From the NCBI RefSeq assembly GCF_014529535.1, contig NW_023503649.1:186001-250000 (forward strand): a stretch of DNA of 64,000 nucleotides, read 5' to 3'. Positions 30,489 to 44,600 of this stretch are shown in pieces. Source of the stretch: Bradysia coprophila. Lineage: Eukaryota > Arthropoda > Insecta > Diptera > Sciaridae. The notes under the pieces are model-generated. The model saw only the letters and a list, made by a program, of their open reading frames with translations, was not told the DNA's origin and ran no database searches. Made by a program: the position numbers and the translations under genes. Positions within the stretch are counted from its first letter, which is position 1; each line of letters starts with the position of its first letter.

Positions 30489-33400
30489 ATAACCTGTTAC
30501 AGACGACAAGCATATGACCAGTATTATTATCGGGTCTATTACTTCCTTCTATAAAAGTATTTTTAATCTGTTGATGTCAAATCTTGTACTTCATTCTTTT
30601 AACATGCATTTTACTATAAATAAAGGACCATACTACCCAGAAATTGTCATTTTTTTGTCGTTGTTATCTATAACAGATGACAATAAAACAATATGGTTCA
30701 ATTTAAAAAGAAAACTATGATTTCCCGCAAATATAAAAGCACAGTCGCTACACTCTAGTCGTTTTTCGTGTTATTTTTGTTTATTTTTCTTTTCTTTTTT
30801 ATTTCTTTTATTTTGAATAAATTTTCCGTTTTGCTCTTAGAAATATCACAAACTGTTCCAGTATCGATATTTAATGAGAGAAGTTTATCATACGAACCGA
30901 TTGTAATATATTATTCTGTTAGCAATAATTCATTCTCGTCACCGTCGAGCCAACCAGTTATGCTTCGGCCTTAAACGTGAATGGATAAAAATATTTATAT
31001 TGGCTTCACTTTTAATAAAGTACAATATTTTTGGTTGTTGAGTGTATATAGTGTAATGTGATGGAAAAACCAGTTTTTTGACAAGTGCAAAAATTGGTTG
31101 AAATTATCTCGCGCCGATTTTGCGTACCCGAGGTACATAACTTAAGTGAAAAAAAATAAAAATTGTTTTCATATATATGCGTGGCATGTAGATCTACATA
31201 TACTTGTTTTAAGTGTACTCCCCATAACTACTTGTGTCGATAATGCAAATTTATTTAGTGAATTTAAAATTTATGATGTTTTAAATGGAGGTCAATAAAA
31301 TATCACAATTCGACGGTGCATTGGATTAAGTATATTTGACCACGAAATAACGATATGGCACATTGTTGAATCGTTCTGCCTTTTTATTTTATTCCCAAAA
31401 CGAATAAAAATTGAGTCACGTGTTTGTATTACATTTCGTTATTTATTTACGTTTTGTTTTTGTTTTCAAACTCACATGAGCGAAAAATATTCTGATGACT
31501 ATTCGAATAGTCTCGATCCGCGATCATTAATTATATTCGAATATTTGCTGCTTTTAGTTTCAATGGAAGTTAGTCTACGAGCAATTAAATTCCATGGAAT
31601 TTTGTTAATTATCGAGATTTGATTTTTTTTTCTCTCAAAAGATTTTAATTGTCTGATAATTGGTTGTGATTTATTCGTAAATGCATGGTGGTTACGCATA
31701 CAACCTTCGAAAATTAATGCAATTAAATCCGATTCGCAGCTAATATACTTATCTGTTTGACTGTTTCAATGAGAATTCAATCGATTTTCAAAATTTAATC
31801 TTATTGTTTCTGAAAAAAAAAGAACTCAACTCATTTGTGTTTGATTGATGGTGGAACTAATATTTTAATGTTTTGTATTTATATAGACTTTACTTCTATT
31901 GATGTAACAGAATGATAGAAAATCTTTTACTTACTTTTATCAAACATTTTCATACAAAATATCTCATTTATTGATGCCGTTCGCTGTCGACAGAAGTTCA
32001 TTCATTCATTTACCTTTCAATTTTACCTTGAGACAATATATTCAGAGTCATTTTTCCAAGTTCTTATTTATGAAAAAAATGCTTATTATGTCTTGCATTT
32101 TAACGAACTATTCTTTGCACTCAATTCGTGCAAGAAATAGGTAATGCAGTTGCTTTGTGACACTAATATTTCATGTGAAGTTCATTGTATCATTAGCAAT
32201 GTTAGCAATATAATGCGAAAACGATGATACATCTGTAAGAGGAATTCTTCCCAATTGTAAGTTAACTGACACAAATCCAGACGACATATTTTTTATATAC
32301 ATTCCTCTCCTCCTTTATTCAATAGTAAAACGCTAATTGATTACTCAGAAATTACTGATAAATCGTGCTAGTATCGGTCACGTATATTAAAGATTCACAT
32401 GACTAATCAGATATTTTATTGAATCCTTGTATTACGTAGTTAAATTAATTGTTCCAATGTTTATTTATCATAGGCCGTATAATAACTTGGGTATGTGGTA
32501 TTTCAGAAAAAAAAAAATGATCGGAAACACTAATCACAAATTCTCAGCTACTAACATTGCACTGAATCAAGCACGAATAAAACAGAATTTGTAAGAGTGA
32601 TCTCCTCGACATAGCAGCCAAAATCTACAGTCCAAGACAGATTCGTAAATAACTGTTGTAAGGCTGATATAATTCTACTGCAATTTCGCAATTTTATAAT
32701 ATAAATAGAGAGGTAGATTTTCCGGTAAAAACATCTTTTCGGTTCTATGCAACTAATAAGGAAGGACTGCCTCTGAAGATATTTATTATCTTCACAAACT
32801 GCAGGCATTTGGAGTTCTTTTAAAATCACATTGTTACAATAGATGTTGAATCTTTTACTTCATTAGTTACGACATTCTTTCTGCTACATAAGCCTCGATC
32901 TTATACATTATGTCGGTAAATGTTTCTTAGCCAGTGGTTCACTTCGATTTGATATAGTCATAAATTCGAACAAAGAAATTATTTTCACGCAATTGGTCTA
33001 AGTATACGACCTTTTTATTTGAGTTTTACAAGATTTTCAAGACTTTGTTCTATTTTATTTCCACATTCAACCTGCGAATACAGCAATAAATACATTGCGC
33101 TGTTATCAATAAAAAATATAAAAAAGCAATTGCCTATCTTTATCTTATCATTGGAAAAATTTAAGTAACAAGGTAATAAACAGTATAGAAATATAGTTAA
33201 AGCTATAGATATATACCAACCATATGATGTTGGTGTATAAGGTATATTTTTAGGTATTTCTAATTTCACATTAGTTCACTTGCTATCTTCAGATAGATTA
33301 ACCATGCAAGTTTCGTGCGGTTAATAACGTATTATATTACATGCGGGCGATTATTCTAACGACGACAATACTAACTTCAGGTAGCTTACAATTACTTATT

Positions 33401-34039
33401 ATGTTTATAATGAACTGACTGCAAAAACATGTGATTTGTAATGTTTATAGTGTATACGGATGGTTGTAAAATTTTGCGATTAGATTCAGTGAAGCTATTT
33501 TTGCTTGTGGTAAACGTAATATGAAACGCAGAAAATAATTTTGTACATTTTGAACTTGAGAATGCATTGAAATACGAAATTATATTAAAAATGTATATAC
33601 ATAGAGAGGAAACTAAAATAAATACAGAACGACTTGTTAACTAAGTACATGTTTGCATACCGCATCGGGCTTGTTAAAATTGTAAATTAGTGGTCGATGG
33701 AAATAGATTGCGCTTGTGAATTAAGCTGACACGATCATTTTTTGTGAATTAATTTCCTTTTACCACATAAACCAAACCAAATAAATCTCTGTGTACATTT
33801 TCTTAAAAAATTAACAGCAACGAGACATTAATGCTTTCGTTTTTAAGCTAATAAACGCTCTATTTAACGAGCGACCAAGTCCATATTTTACCAGGGTCTT
33901 ATTAAGTAGCAGCAAAGTGTTATCGATTTGTTAAGAAAATTGAAGTACAAGATTTGAAATCAACAGATTAAAAATATGTTGATTGGTAGTAGTAATAGGG
34001 AAGATAATACTGGTCATATGCTTGCGGTCTGTAGCAGGT
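30489..34039. mobile_element. 3.55-kb interval bounded by about 110-bp inverted repeats
   Basis: The left end (AACCTGTTACAGACGACAAG, then CATATGACCAGTATTAT) is the reverse complement, with scattered mismatches, of the right end at about 33925-34039. Similarity extends inward through TTTTTAATCTGTTGAT and TCAAATCTTGTACTTCA. No transposase frame longer than about 90 codons is present. It could be one decayed DNA transposon or two MITE copies in opposite orientation. Relatives of the end sequence (CAGACGGC with a nearby GTCA) recur at about 25690, 37985 and 40960-41120. Confidence 0.5.
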
Positions 34040-34858
34040 TAAAGTAACCACACAAAAATATGACTAGAATTTTCAATTTTCATTAAAGACAAAATTTGAA
34101 CTTAATCAAAATTGTTCTCTACAGTGTAGCAATTAAATCTTTTTCAACCAAATCAGAACATCAAACAATCATCGGTAACGATTATATTTATTGCATCTTT
34201 CAACCTTTCCTCTCTACTCTAATTCAATTTCCATTTTTATGAAACAATTGGCATTCTTGAAACTACTGAACAATCATCGATTGGCTTTATACATTTCAGT
34301 GTAACATTAAGTGGGGCCCATGCCAATGTGTTCATAACTGGATATTTACTATTAAGTTTTAATAAATACTTACCATAACTTACAAAGTCGAAACGTATAC
34401 CTGTTGCTCAGTGTATTTTATTTCACCACACTCGGCGGTATTGAGTGGTTTAAGCACAAGAATTCATGCTAAGTAAATAAATAACGATATGCTAAACACG
34501 TGAACAATTAATAAATATTGAATTTATTAAAAAAAAAGGTATTCATAGAATGAACCTAGACTTAGACGCACTGAATAATTTTTTTTGTTATCGTCACAAC
34601 TTGTAAATATATAAATTTTGATTTCTTATCAGTCAGTGGAGAGCTTTTGTTCGGAAAAATGTGATGATAAGACACTAAAAATGCAGACAATGTTAAAGAA
34701 GAAGACACTAATACATTCGTCTTGAAAAGAAAAGTGGAAAAGTTTTAAACAAAATACTCTATCTAGTAAACGAAATTTAAATTAAAGTGAAACAAAATCA
34801 TTATCTAAAATAAAAAAATATTGGAAAAACGAGTCAGTGATATTTCAAATAAAATTAG
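34040..34858. other. upstream flank of the unrecognised gene at 34859
   Basis: AT-rich, with no repeat or coding feature I can support. It should include that gene's 5' UTR and possibly its promoter. Confidence 0.3.
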
Positions 34859-37800
34859 ATGTTTTTTAAAATGTGCCGATGCTGTCAAAGGTGAGTCAAA
34901 ACTATATTTAAGTTACAACCAACTTCCTATATTTATTAATTGTTACGGAATTTCATTGAGAATATATTTTGCTTATTTGATTATTAATAAGTAAAGACCT
35001 TTCAGCACAACTAAGAATTTAAAGTGGCTGAATGAATTCGATATGCAGCGCAATTTTCGTGTTTTTATTGATGAATCACTTGTTGAAGAAATTCAACATT
35101 TTGACTTGTTGATTGAAATGTCTCGTTCGCTCCATTATTTACAAATTAAAATTTACGCCTCAAATACCGCAATCTTTGTCGTGATCGATAATATTTAATT
35201 CGGGAAATTCCGCGACAAATGGAAACATCAAACTTGTAGGAAAATGAACTCCTCTCGCTGGCATTCCTCAGGTGGGTGTAAATCTTTCTCATCAGTTTCG
35301 TAGTTTTTTAATCGTTTAACAACGAATGCTCATCTTATTGCGTTTCTTATCAGCACAGAGATATTTTTCCTCGCTGACATACATCAATAACAATGCACAA
35401 TTGTTTAAACAAATTGAGTCAAAGACAAATTATTTACCGGTGTTTCAGTTCGATGAATCAACTCACCGATATGGTCGCTCTAAAATGTTGACAAAAATAT
35501 GTCAAAAAACAGATTCGCAAACTTGAAACTGAATATCGAAAGCACTTGTTACTTAACCCCTTACGGACGGACGGCTATTATCATCTGTTATTGAAAACTC
35601 CTACAAAAAAATGAGATCTAGCTAACGTCGTCTTCCTCTTACTATTTAAGGAAAGGGTTTTATTTTTTTTAAAATTGTTATATCAAACACTTCGATAGGA
35701 TAAGGATGGGATAAATGGGTCGAGTCCGCGGGAAGTCCACCTAGGCCACCATGGGGTACTTCAATTGATATGCCTGTTGTCTGATAAAGGTTAAAGGTCT
35801 GTTATGATATCCACTACATTCTTTCAGTTATTTTCTAATTACGACAAAGCCACAGCCTGAGTTCAGTCCTTTATATGATTCATAATTGTCCATTTGCTGT
35901 CTTCGAAAAGATATTAAAGATTCAGTAGATGTATGCCATTACAGATATTTTTTTTAATTTATTGCAGTTGCTGGGAGGATTTTTACTGGAACTGCATAGA
36001 GGAAAAGTTCTGCTATGACGAGTCTATAGGTAAATGGTTGAACCATTCAATTAAATTTATAATAATTTGACTAAGATAAATAAATCTGCAACAGCAAACT
36101 ACAATCCTGAAGAAGACGATTATTATACAAAAAATAGCAACGGATTTTTATCGACTGACACCAAACAGGAAAACAACAATTCACCGGTCTGTATTCAACC
36201 TGGTAATAGTCGCTTACAGAGAAACATATCGCAGAGGTGAGCCCACTTGAGAATGCGACTTTTCCATATATTTTTTTAACATTGCAATATTACAGTGCTA
36301 AAATCCATGAGGATGACTATCGTCAGATAGCAACAAATGGGCCCATGCTAGCACCAGAAATTTTGGCTGTATTTGCCAACTCACAAATTTTCCACGATCA
36401 CCAACCGCTAAAGAAGGCTGTATCGCCATCAGTGCACGGAAAATCGCCGCTTGAAAATGATTCTAACAAATTACTGAAGCGATTGGAAGGTAACCAAATG
36501 TAATTCATCGATACATTTTTACTGAGAGATAGAAATAGTAAAACGAAAAAAACATTTTCATTAGACATTGTAGACAACGGTTTAATTTAGAAATTAGTTT
36601 GGATCAGTCAGACATTTTTTTTTAAATTGAAAGATAAGGCTAGCAGATCCTTTATGCATTAACTATCATAACTAAACGCATGTTGATTAGTCAAATCGTA
36701 TATCACTCGACATAGATTGACTAAGACTGGCTTAGAGATATTAGATAAAGGAAATAATAAAATTATTGCTAAGTAATGTACTCATTCGAGGGCAATAAAA
36801 ATTGGAGTATGAAAACTTCTGCAAAATTCATTTATTTGTTCTAGTCGGAAAACCTTACAAATTCTACTGTTTTATCATAATGTTTTCGGGTAAATCATTC
36901 AATTTAAGAATCATTGTTTGTTATGTTATATATTCTGTCATTCAAAAGACTGAATACTAAGATTGGTACAAAGGCTGTTTGTCTCTGCTATCGGATTCTT
37001 TTTCTGATTACTACATTTTAGTGACTTTAAGACCAAGATCACTTTCCAGAGCAATTGAACAAAATATAATCAACGATCGGTGCTCGTATTTCCTTAATGT
37101 TTCTACGAATCAAACTTTGAACGCTTTTTGATTCAGTTTTTTTTTGAATCACAGAACAATATAATCCGAAACATGACTCGAAAATGGATGATTTTAGAGA
37201 TGCGTTGTAATTTCACTGTCTTAGTTGATCGATTCGTAAACGAAACAGAAAATCATTTTACATTTCGTCACACAAAACACTGGTCTGCACTTTTTATAAT
37301 CTCATCATTATAATTCTCGGCATTTTTGATAATTGCATGTGGCTGTGGATTTATTTTTCAAAAATTTACCGGTGTCTAAAGGTAGGTGCCTGTAATAGCA
37401 ATTGGAAGCTTTTTAGCAATAAAAATGTGTGTTGTAATGCATTAACTCTCAGCTTTTTTTATATATTTTAAATTGTATCATTCACTCATATGATGGGCAA
37501 TATGTATCAGCAACTAATCCTATGTGAATTAACGGTTTTTAATCATTCAATACTTCAGACAACGCTTCACAGTGTAAATCGTATACAAAATTTTAATTGA
37601 TGAAGGAAGAAAGCGTTGATTCTTTTACTGACTTGTTTTAAAACATTTTACGATGATCCTCCTGCACCCAACTAATTTATTTGTTGATATCGACCGAAGA
37701 GTTTGTAAATAAGCTCTCTGGTGAAGAACAAATCTCAATTTTGAGAAGTTATCTGTTTCGCTAAAAGCACTAAAACCAATCATACTGCACTGCAGCTAAG

Positions 37801-38831
37801 TACGTTACGATGTTATTCGAACGCAATGCTTACTTCTGTGAGCTTTTCGAAATTCCACACTTACATATTTCCGAAAATTTAAACTTTAAAGCTCGCAAAA
37901 CTCAGCGAAACTAGTGTTGACTTAACAAGGCAAATAAAGATTTTCCTCAAAGTCATTCATAAAATGAAATTTAACCTTTCTCAGACGGCAAATATATTAG
38001 TCGTGGGTCTATCAATTTGTTTCATCTATCAGGTGTCATGAAAGTCATACAAAATCTTTAAATTATATTAACATCCATTTTGCCATCATTATAAGTTCAC
38101 ATGAGTCAGAGGTTGTCCGAAAAGGTTAACCTTTATATGTTTTGCCTTGCTTGCAGTAGAAAAGACGTTTTATAATATTTTTTTCTAATTTAGGTGATGG
38201 AACGTCATCTGCAATCAAATTCACCATCGAAGCTCCAAGTTCATCGAGCGGTTCGTCGTTGGGTGCATCAAAGCAATTCCCCTCCATCCCGGAAGTGGAT
38301 GACGAACAAGACGAAATCGTTCTACGACCGAGAGCAAGCGATGACGTTCAAGTGTTCCGATCACCGTTGCTGAACAAGCGATTGCGAAGTGTGCAAAGTG
38401 TACCGTATTTTTCATTTCGGCCGGCAAGCGAAAATGACATATTCACCATATCGGGCACGAACTCAAATTCTATTGGTCAGATAAGTATGACACCGGAAAT
38501 ACCGTCGATTTCGTATTCAACGTTGCCAAAGAATTACGAAGATACTCCAACCATTGAGAAGTATAAGGAATCGGTCAGTTTGTATAGCATTCAAACGGCG
38601 AATAGTGTACGCGATTCCGAATTCGATTTTTCTATGCCAAGATATTTTGGAAAGTCTGATATTATTGCACAAAGTGCTGACAATTTAACGTCGCCGAAGA
38701 GTTCGGGTTTTCAATCGGGAGCGCAAGCAAAACGAGTGGAGAAAAGTAAAAGATTGAAATTGTTAAGAACCTCGCTACCGCCATTGACCATACATTTGGG
38801 GAAGAGCAACAAGGATAAGGGCATTGAATAG
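34859..38831 (+). CDS. unrecognised protein with cysteine-rich N-terminus
   Basis: I do not recognise this gene. Five exons join in phase with good splice sites: 34859-34890, 35968-36029, 36095-36236, 36296-36489 and 38194-38831, giving 355 aa. The N-terminus MFFKMCRCCQSCWEDFYWNC, then IEEKFCYDESI, has seven cysteines in about 27 residues with aromatic residues between. It has no signal peptide or transmembrane helix. Such a cluster could be palmitoylated or bind metal. The rest is polar and acidic to Ser/Thr-rich and probably disordered (NYNPEEDDYYTKNSNGFL; SIPEVDDEQDEIVLRPRA), with conserved-looking patches such as RSVQSVPYFSFRPASE and a basic end (KSKRLKLLRTSLPPLTIHLG). A polyadenylation signal AATAAA is at 39040-39045. 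Intron 4 (36490-38193) contains no other feature I can identify. The consistent phases argue strongly for a real gene; function is unknown. Confidence 0.8.
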
Positions 38832-40959
38832 GACTGCAATTTATAAGTTTTGTACAGATTTTATTTGAGTAAGAAGACCACTGAAGTATTTTGCAAGTTG
38901 TACTTAACAGCAATTTAAGTTTTTAATTTGTGATACATGGAATGATTCTGTTTTGAAAGTTTTTTTTTTTGGTTTAAAACAATTTGTTCTAATTCGACGG
39001 TAAACCATTTCACAATTAAAATTGAAAGTATTGGGATTAAATAAAGAAAACATTTCAAGACAAACTTGCAACCGATTTTTCACTAGAATGATCAGCTCAG
39101 AAATATAGAAATCGACCCCGAAAAGTTGTCCAGAAAATGGTGTGACGTAGATTCTGCTATGTTATAAAATATTGTTATTACGATAATCATAGTTTAACGC
39201 CTCAAAAACTAATACCTTAAACATGGATGTTCTTGTCGTACGAACAATAAACAGAAGATAAGTTGATAAATAGTGATTCCGAACGCCTTCAGTTTTTTGC
39301 GATTTTTCTTTGATCCATGTTGTTTGCCATGAAAAGTTGTGAAGCATTTTTATCGATCGGATAATGGAAAATTGTTTGTCCTACCGGTAATGGCATCTTT
39401 ACGGACGAATATCTTCGAAACTTCAAAATACTTTTGAAAAATTTCTTCTGTTCTGGTAAGTATGGCTCATTGGAAGAATTTAAACAAAAGAGTGACCCAG
39501 AAAATTCATCAACTTTGAAGCCATTTCCAATCAATTTTTCATAAACGTAGTACATAAGTGTCATTCGAAAGCTTCATTCAGTGCTCATCCGGCCATGCCC
39601 CATTTTCAGGAGCCTGAAATATGGCCTGGGGAAGTCATGAATGTCCTTATAAGGATTTTTTAAGTATTTTCTAGATCAATAAAGATACGAATATTATTTG
39701 TAGTGTTTCATCATGAAACTTTCATGCAAAGACATTTCATAAATACTTCCTCTCTTCTTCATTTCTGTTCAAGGAAATCTGTCTGTTAACTTTCTCTATG
39801 AAAATTGCAATTTACTTTTACAAAAGCTTTTTCGTGTGTCATAACTGTTTTATTGATCCCGTTTCTCGATAAACATCTTTTGTGACTATTTAAGGTGTAA
39901 CTCATCTAAAACAATGTCTAATCCTAACGTTCCTACTACTTCTTTGTTCTAGACATTAGACATTCTCACGTTTTTGGTCATTGTTTCATCTAGCTTCTTT
40001 AGTTTTACCGAAATATTTCGATCCCTTAAAAAATTGGGCAACTAAATACTATAAAAGACTCGCAGGATCTCCACGGCGTTTGAAAACTCGTGAGATAAAA
40101 AATAATAAATTTGTTCCATTTAATCCATTTATTCCATATATCTCAGAACTAAGCCACTCACGCCGAGTTAATGAATCAAGACTACTCTATAAGATTACCT
40201 ACTCTCTGAGGGGTTGTTATTTACAGACAGGACATTTGCACAATAATCATGTAAAGTGCCGTGTCTTGGACACAGCAAGAAATTTTTTAATATTTTCGCT
40301 TTGCTCCGAAGGGCGCGAAGGATGTTAGACACGGGTAGATACAGTTCCAGTTGAATAAAAGACTAATTATGACGATCTGTTCAATAAATATTTTGTAATT
40401 TTATTACTTTGAATTTTCCAAGAAATTACATGCCATTTTTGTGAATGCCATTTTTAAAATGAAACAATGAATTCAGCGTTTGCAATTCTTCAATTTGTTA
40501 CATAATAATAAATTAGGATCAAAGAATTAGGAAAAAATAAAACAAAATCAACTAAAAATCCTATACATTTAAACATCTTAATAATTCTCACAATAAATAA
40601 TTTCACATTACTTAGGTTTTCTTTGTGTGTTTTTAGATCATATAATTTCGGAATTTTGATTCAAATGGTGCGCTGTAAATATATGTAAATGAGATTTTAA
40701 TTTTATTTAACATTCACTGATAACAACAACGAAAAACAAAGAAATTAATTGTAAAATCAAATGATTACTTAAAACGGTGCAAAGCTAAAAATAAATCTTT
40801 GATTATTGCACACTGCTAATAACGGTTGAAGCTTTTGCAAAAGCCATTTTACACAATTTACATCTAAATTGTACAGATCAAATCTTTCTTTTTTTTAAAT
40901 AAAGATTTTCGTCCCGGTTTGGTGCCGGTATCAAGTAGTTGTTGTAACTCTTTAATCTT
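38832..40959. other. intergenic after the unrecognised gene
   Basis: Holds that gene's 3' UTR (to about 39060), then AT-rich DNA. Open frames at 39289-39564 (minus) and 39981-40328 (plus, up to 115 codons) have no recognisable domain, no supporting splice context and atypical composition. I do not call them genes. Confidence 0.4.
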
Positions 40960-41126
40960 TCACAGACGGCTAGTATGTCACCTGTATGCTCGATTCTTCT
41001 ACTTTTTTATGATCTATAAGTCATTTCAACAAGCTGTTTTTAAACAATCAAACTTTGTATGCATGGAATCAGTACCAGTGTCATGTCTATCATAAACCGA
41101 TGACATGACCGTCTGTAAAAGAATAA
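40960..41126. mobile_element. small MITE with CAGACGG ends
   Basis: TCTTTCACAGACGGCTAGTA then GTCAC at the left is roughly the reverse complement of GATGACATGACCGTCTGTAA at the right, 120 bp away. It is noncoding and belongs to the same loose family as the ends at 30489 and 34039. Confidence 0.45.
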
Positions 41127-41651
41127 AGCTAATAAAATTAGTTTAAGTTAAAAATGCTGATTTAAGGTACCTATTCTGGTTTACTTATGATTATTGCACG
41201 TTATTGCATTGGTTCATTGACGAATACAATTAAATTATAATGCACGCGAATTACGGCTCTTACGTCGTATATCAAATACATTTAAGTTCACTAACGGGAC
41301 ACGCCAAAAAGCCAGCGAGAATTTTGAAAAACTACGAATATAAATTGAATAACCGTAAGTCGATATGAGCGTTATGCTCTTCCATTAGAATTAATATTTT
41401 TTCGTTTAATTTATTCAACGACTTGAATGGCGACGCCCGGGAATGAACAGTTATTATTTACTAAAAACTATTGAATTTTTATATAAAAAAATCTTTACAA
41501 ACGTTCCCTATTTGACTCCTTCTAATGTAAATCATTTTCGTTCTCGAATTTCAAACACTATTGCACTGCGTACGAAGACTCCTCTCTATACTGATAAGAT
41601 TATATTGCATTGCTAGTCTAAATTTAAATCAAATTTTATCTAAATTGACGT

Positions 41652-44600
41652 CTACCACAATTTATTGTGATAAAATTTCAAATCAAAATATCCTTGATCG
41701 GTTAGTCCTTCCGATCCGTTGGACAATGTCGACACAGCATCGGTATTGTCAACTTGTAATGTCTTACCGATCGGTCGATTGATTTTCAAAACTCCGAAAC
41801 TTTCCGGCTCTTCTTGATCGAATTCCATTTTGTCGGTGGGTGATACAGCGGCACCCACATTGTACGATATGTTCTTTAAGCCGGTATGCTGTTTCGACAA
41901 TGGAAAATGATTGGGTTTTTTAATGTGAATCGGTTCGACGAACTCTTTAACATTGACCTGTTCTTCGAATTTAACTTCTTTAAATTCCTTTTCGCGTACG
42001 GGTTCAATGTTCAGATCAATGTTGTTCACATTTTGAATCATTTCATCAAGTTTCTCTTCGATTTCGACTTGAATTTTTTCGTCCATGTTGTGATGACAAA
42101 TTAGATCATCGTCAACGTAGTCATCGTGGTGGATGATATAGTCGACGCGGGGACTGGAATGTTTTCTTGGTTTTTAAATTCAATTTGGCTATCGTCATAA
42201 TTTTTTGTTTTTGGCATTTTATTGTTTTGTTATGACAAAAAACGTAAAAATGAAAGTAAAAATTTTGAACAAAATTCTTTAAAAATGATAAATCCAGCGA
42301 ACCAATCAATGATATTTTTCTTAATGTTTGATTTTTGTCTTGAAAACGTTCAAAAGTCTGAATGATTTTAATGGACACAAAAAATACAAAAAGTACAAAA
42401 AACCGTACACAAACAATTTAATGATAATAACACTCCAAAAAAATATGATTTTCTCTCTCTTTCTATTTTACATACTGAAATCAAAATTCTGCTATTAAAT
42501 TTCTGAAAATAAAACACAAACAAAATTAAAAAGAAAATCTCACCAAACAGTTGGAAAAATAAAACAAAAATGAAAGCAATTTATGTATAGCATTGTGACT
42601 GACAACAGAAATTACAGCATTTTATAGCTAAAATTAATATGATCTCCATTCGTATTACCTATTTGGTTCAGACGCCATCGCCGTCGTTGAAGGTGTATTA
42701 TGAATTATCTAAAAGAATAGAGAAATTACCTCCATTAGCCAATGATTTTCTTATAAGGACAAAAGGACAAATACACAGTGTAAAAAAAGAAGTGCTTCAC
42801 ATTCAGTCAATGAGATCATTCAAATGCAATAGTAGTTTGTAAAATCAGAGGGTGGCTCACAAGTTATTTTCCTAACGCATGCTAAAAGGATTTTTTTTAT
42901 AGCGAAGTAGAAGTTTCCAGCAGAAGCTGGAAGGCGAGCTCTTGAATCGAATTCGCTAAAAAAAATCCTTTTAGCATAAGTTAAGAACAAAGTTTTTGAA
43001 AAATACGACGTTATGTTAACACTGCACTGGTTAGGAAACATACGTTAGCTTTACAGGGAGAAAAAAGTTATGATTCCACACCAAATTTGTTTTACGCAAA
43101 TGAAAATGTAGATTTTTTAATTCATTCTTGTAGCGAGCGCGTGCCTCAGCAAAATTCAGAAAATCTAGATTTTCATTTGTTCAACGAAATTCTTAAGGAA
43201 TCAATCACAAACCACAAAAACTCTCAGAATCCACTAATAAGAAAACATGTTGAATTTCACTTTTCTCTCACTATAAAGATGAAATATTGCAAAAATTTGG
43301 TTTTGTGCTTTATATCGAATGTCAACATCCCGTCTTGAGCATCCGACTGAATATGTATGTTGGTGATACCTTCTGTGAAAAATCTACACCGCGCTTCCAT
43401 ATACTTCCATATCAATTAAACAAGAAATGCATAAAACTCAGCTCATCAACTATATAATTACGAACACTTGTTGCTTTGTAAAAAACCATAAACATTTATC
43501 TTATGCATATGAAGGTGTAAACAACAGTTCGTCCTTTTAACGACTGACCATTAAAAACAAGAATTGCATAAGAAGCTTTCCTTTTTAATTTCATTTTTAC
43601 ACACACTCGTTGAAGTAAGTTCACGTTACTTGAAAGCTCAGTTCGAACTCGCATAATAATTTTAAATTACTGGACGTACAGCGGTAGGAAACATATACAG
43701 CTAACAATCACAATATAATTGGATATGCATATATGACCAACACATTATGGGTAAAATTACAGGTCAATTTGGTGCAGAAATAATAAATTACGCTTGTGTA
43801 ACATGTACGTTAGATGTGTACGTTTTGCATATGCAAAATTTATGGCAAAGAAGCACGAAAGGAATTTTCACTTTTCAACGATTTCCGGTGGACGGACAGT
43901 GGATTCTAGACCAAACAAAAAAAGAGAGTGAAAGTCCCTTTTTTTGACTGCATAATGGAATTTGTGCATTTTAATGCTTTTGTATAGATTTGCAGTCACT
44001 TTCATTTATTGATTTCTTTTTAAGTAGCATGCCATACATTATGTTCCCTTAAACATTTCAATAACAAAAAGTTCATTTCCTGACGGTTTGAGTGGCACGG
44101 TTGACATACTTTAAAATTCCACATACAAAAATGTGTCAATTGTCCTTCAATAGAAATCGATTTTTTAGAAAACAAAAATCAATAACAATGGGAATTGTCG
44201 TCCAGCACATGTACAGGTTTTTAAGGGAACCATTAAATTATAAATCAAGGGAAACAGATGTGTGGTCACACTCTTTAGTTAAATTATTATAGACTTGTGA
44301 TGGACATCATTATATACCTTCATTCAAATGAATAAATAAAAGGAAAATCGTTCGGTCGATCTATGGCCTATACCAATGTAAAAATGAAGTGGATTGTAGT
44401 CGTAACTGAACATTTTCCAACGATACCACATGGACGAGGACGTTAGATAAGGGAACATTATATTCGCGGTGTCCGTATAAGGGGCAATAATTTATGGTAT
44501 TCAGTTCGGTCTTCAAAGAGTGCAGGTCAGAGGTTCCTAAAGGACTATCGGTGGAAAGCAGTTGTACAGAAATTAAAACAATCATAAAACTTACTGTCAT

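Noticed and set aside
39981-40328. 115-codon open frame on the plus strand
   Set aside because: No recognisable domain, no splice-site context and no start context; it looks like chance in AT-rich DNA next to a GC-richer patch.
42121-42378. Possible frameshifted coding joint: an ATG-led frame ([11 protein letters not shown]...) runs into the Atat tail frame if one base is added in a CCCC run
   Set aside because: A normal splice acceptor (ATTCCAG at 42154-42160) joined to the 50-nt exon at 42708-42659 gives the tail in exact phase, so no sequencing error or frameshift is needed.
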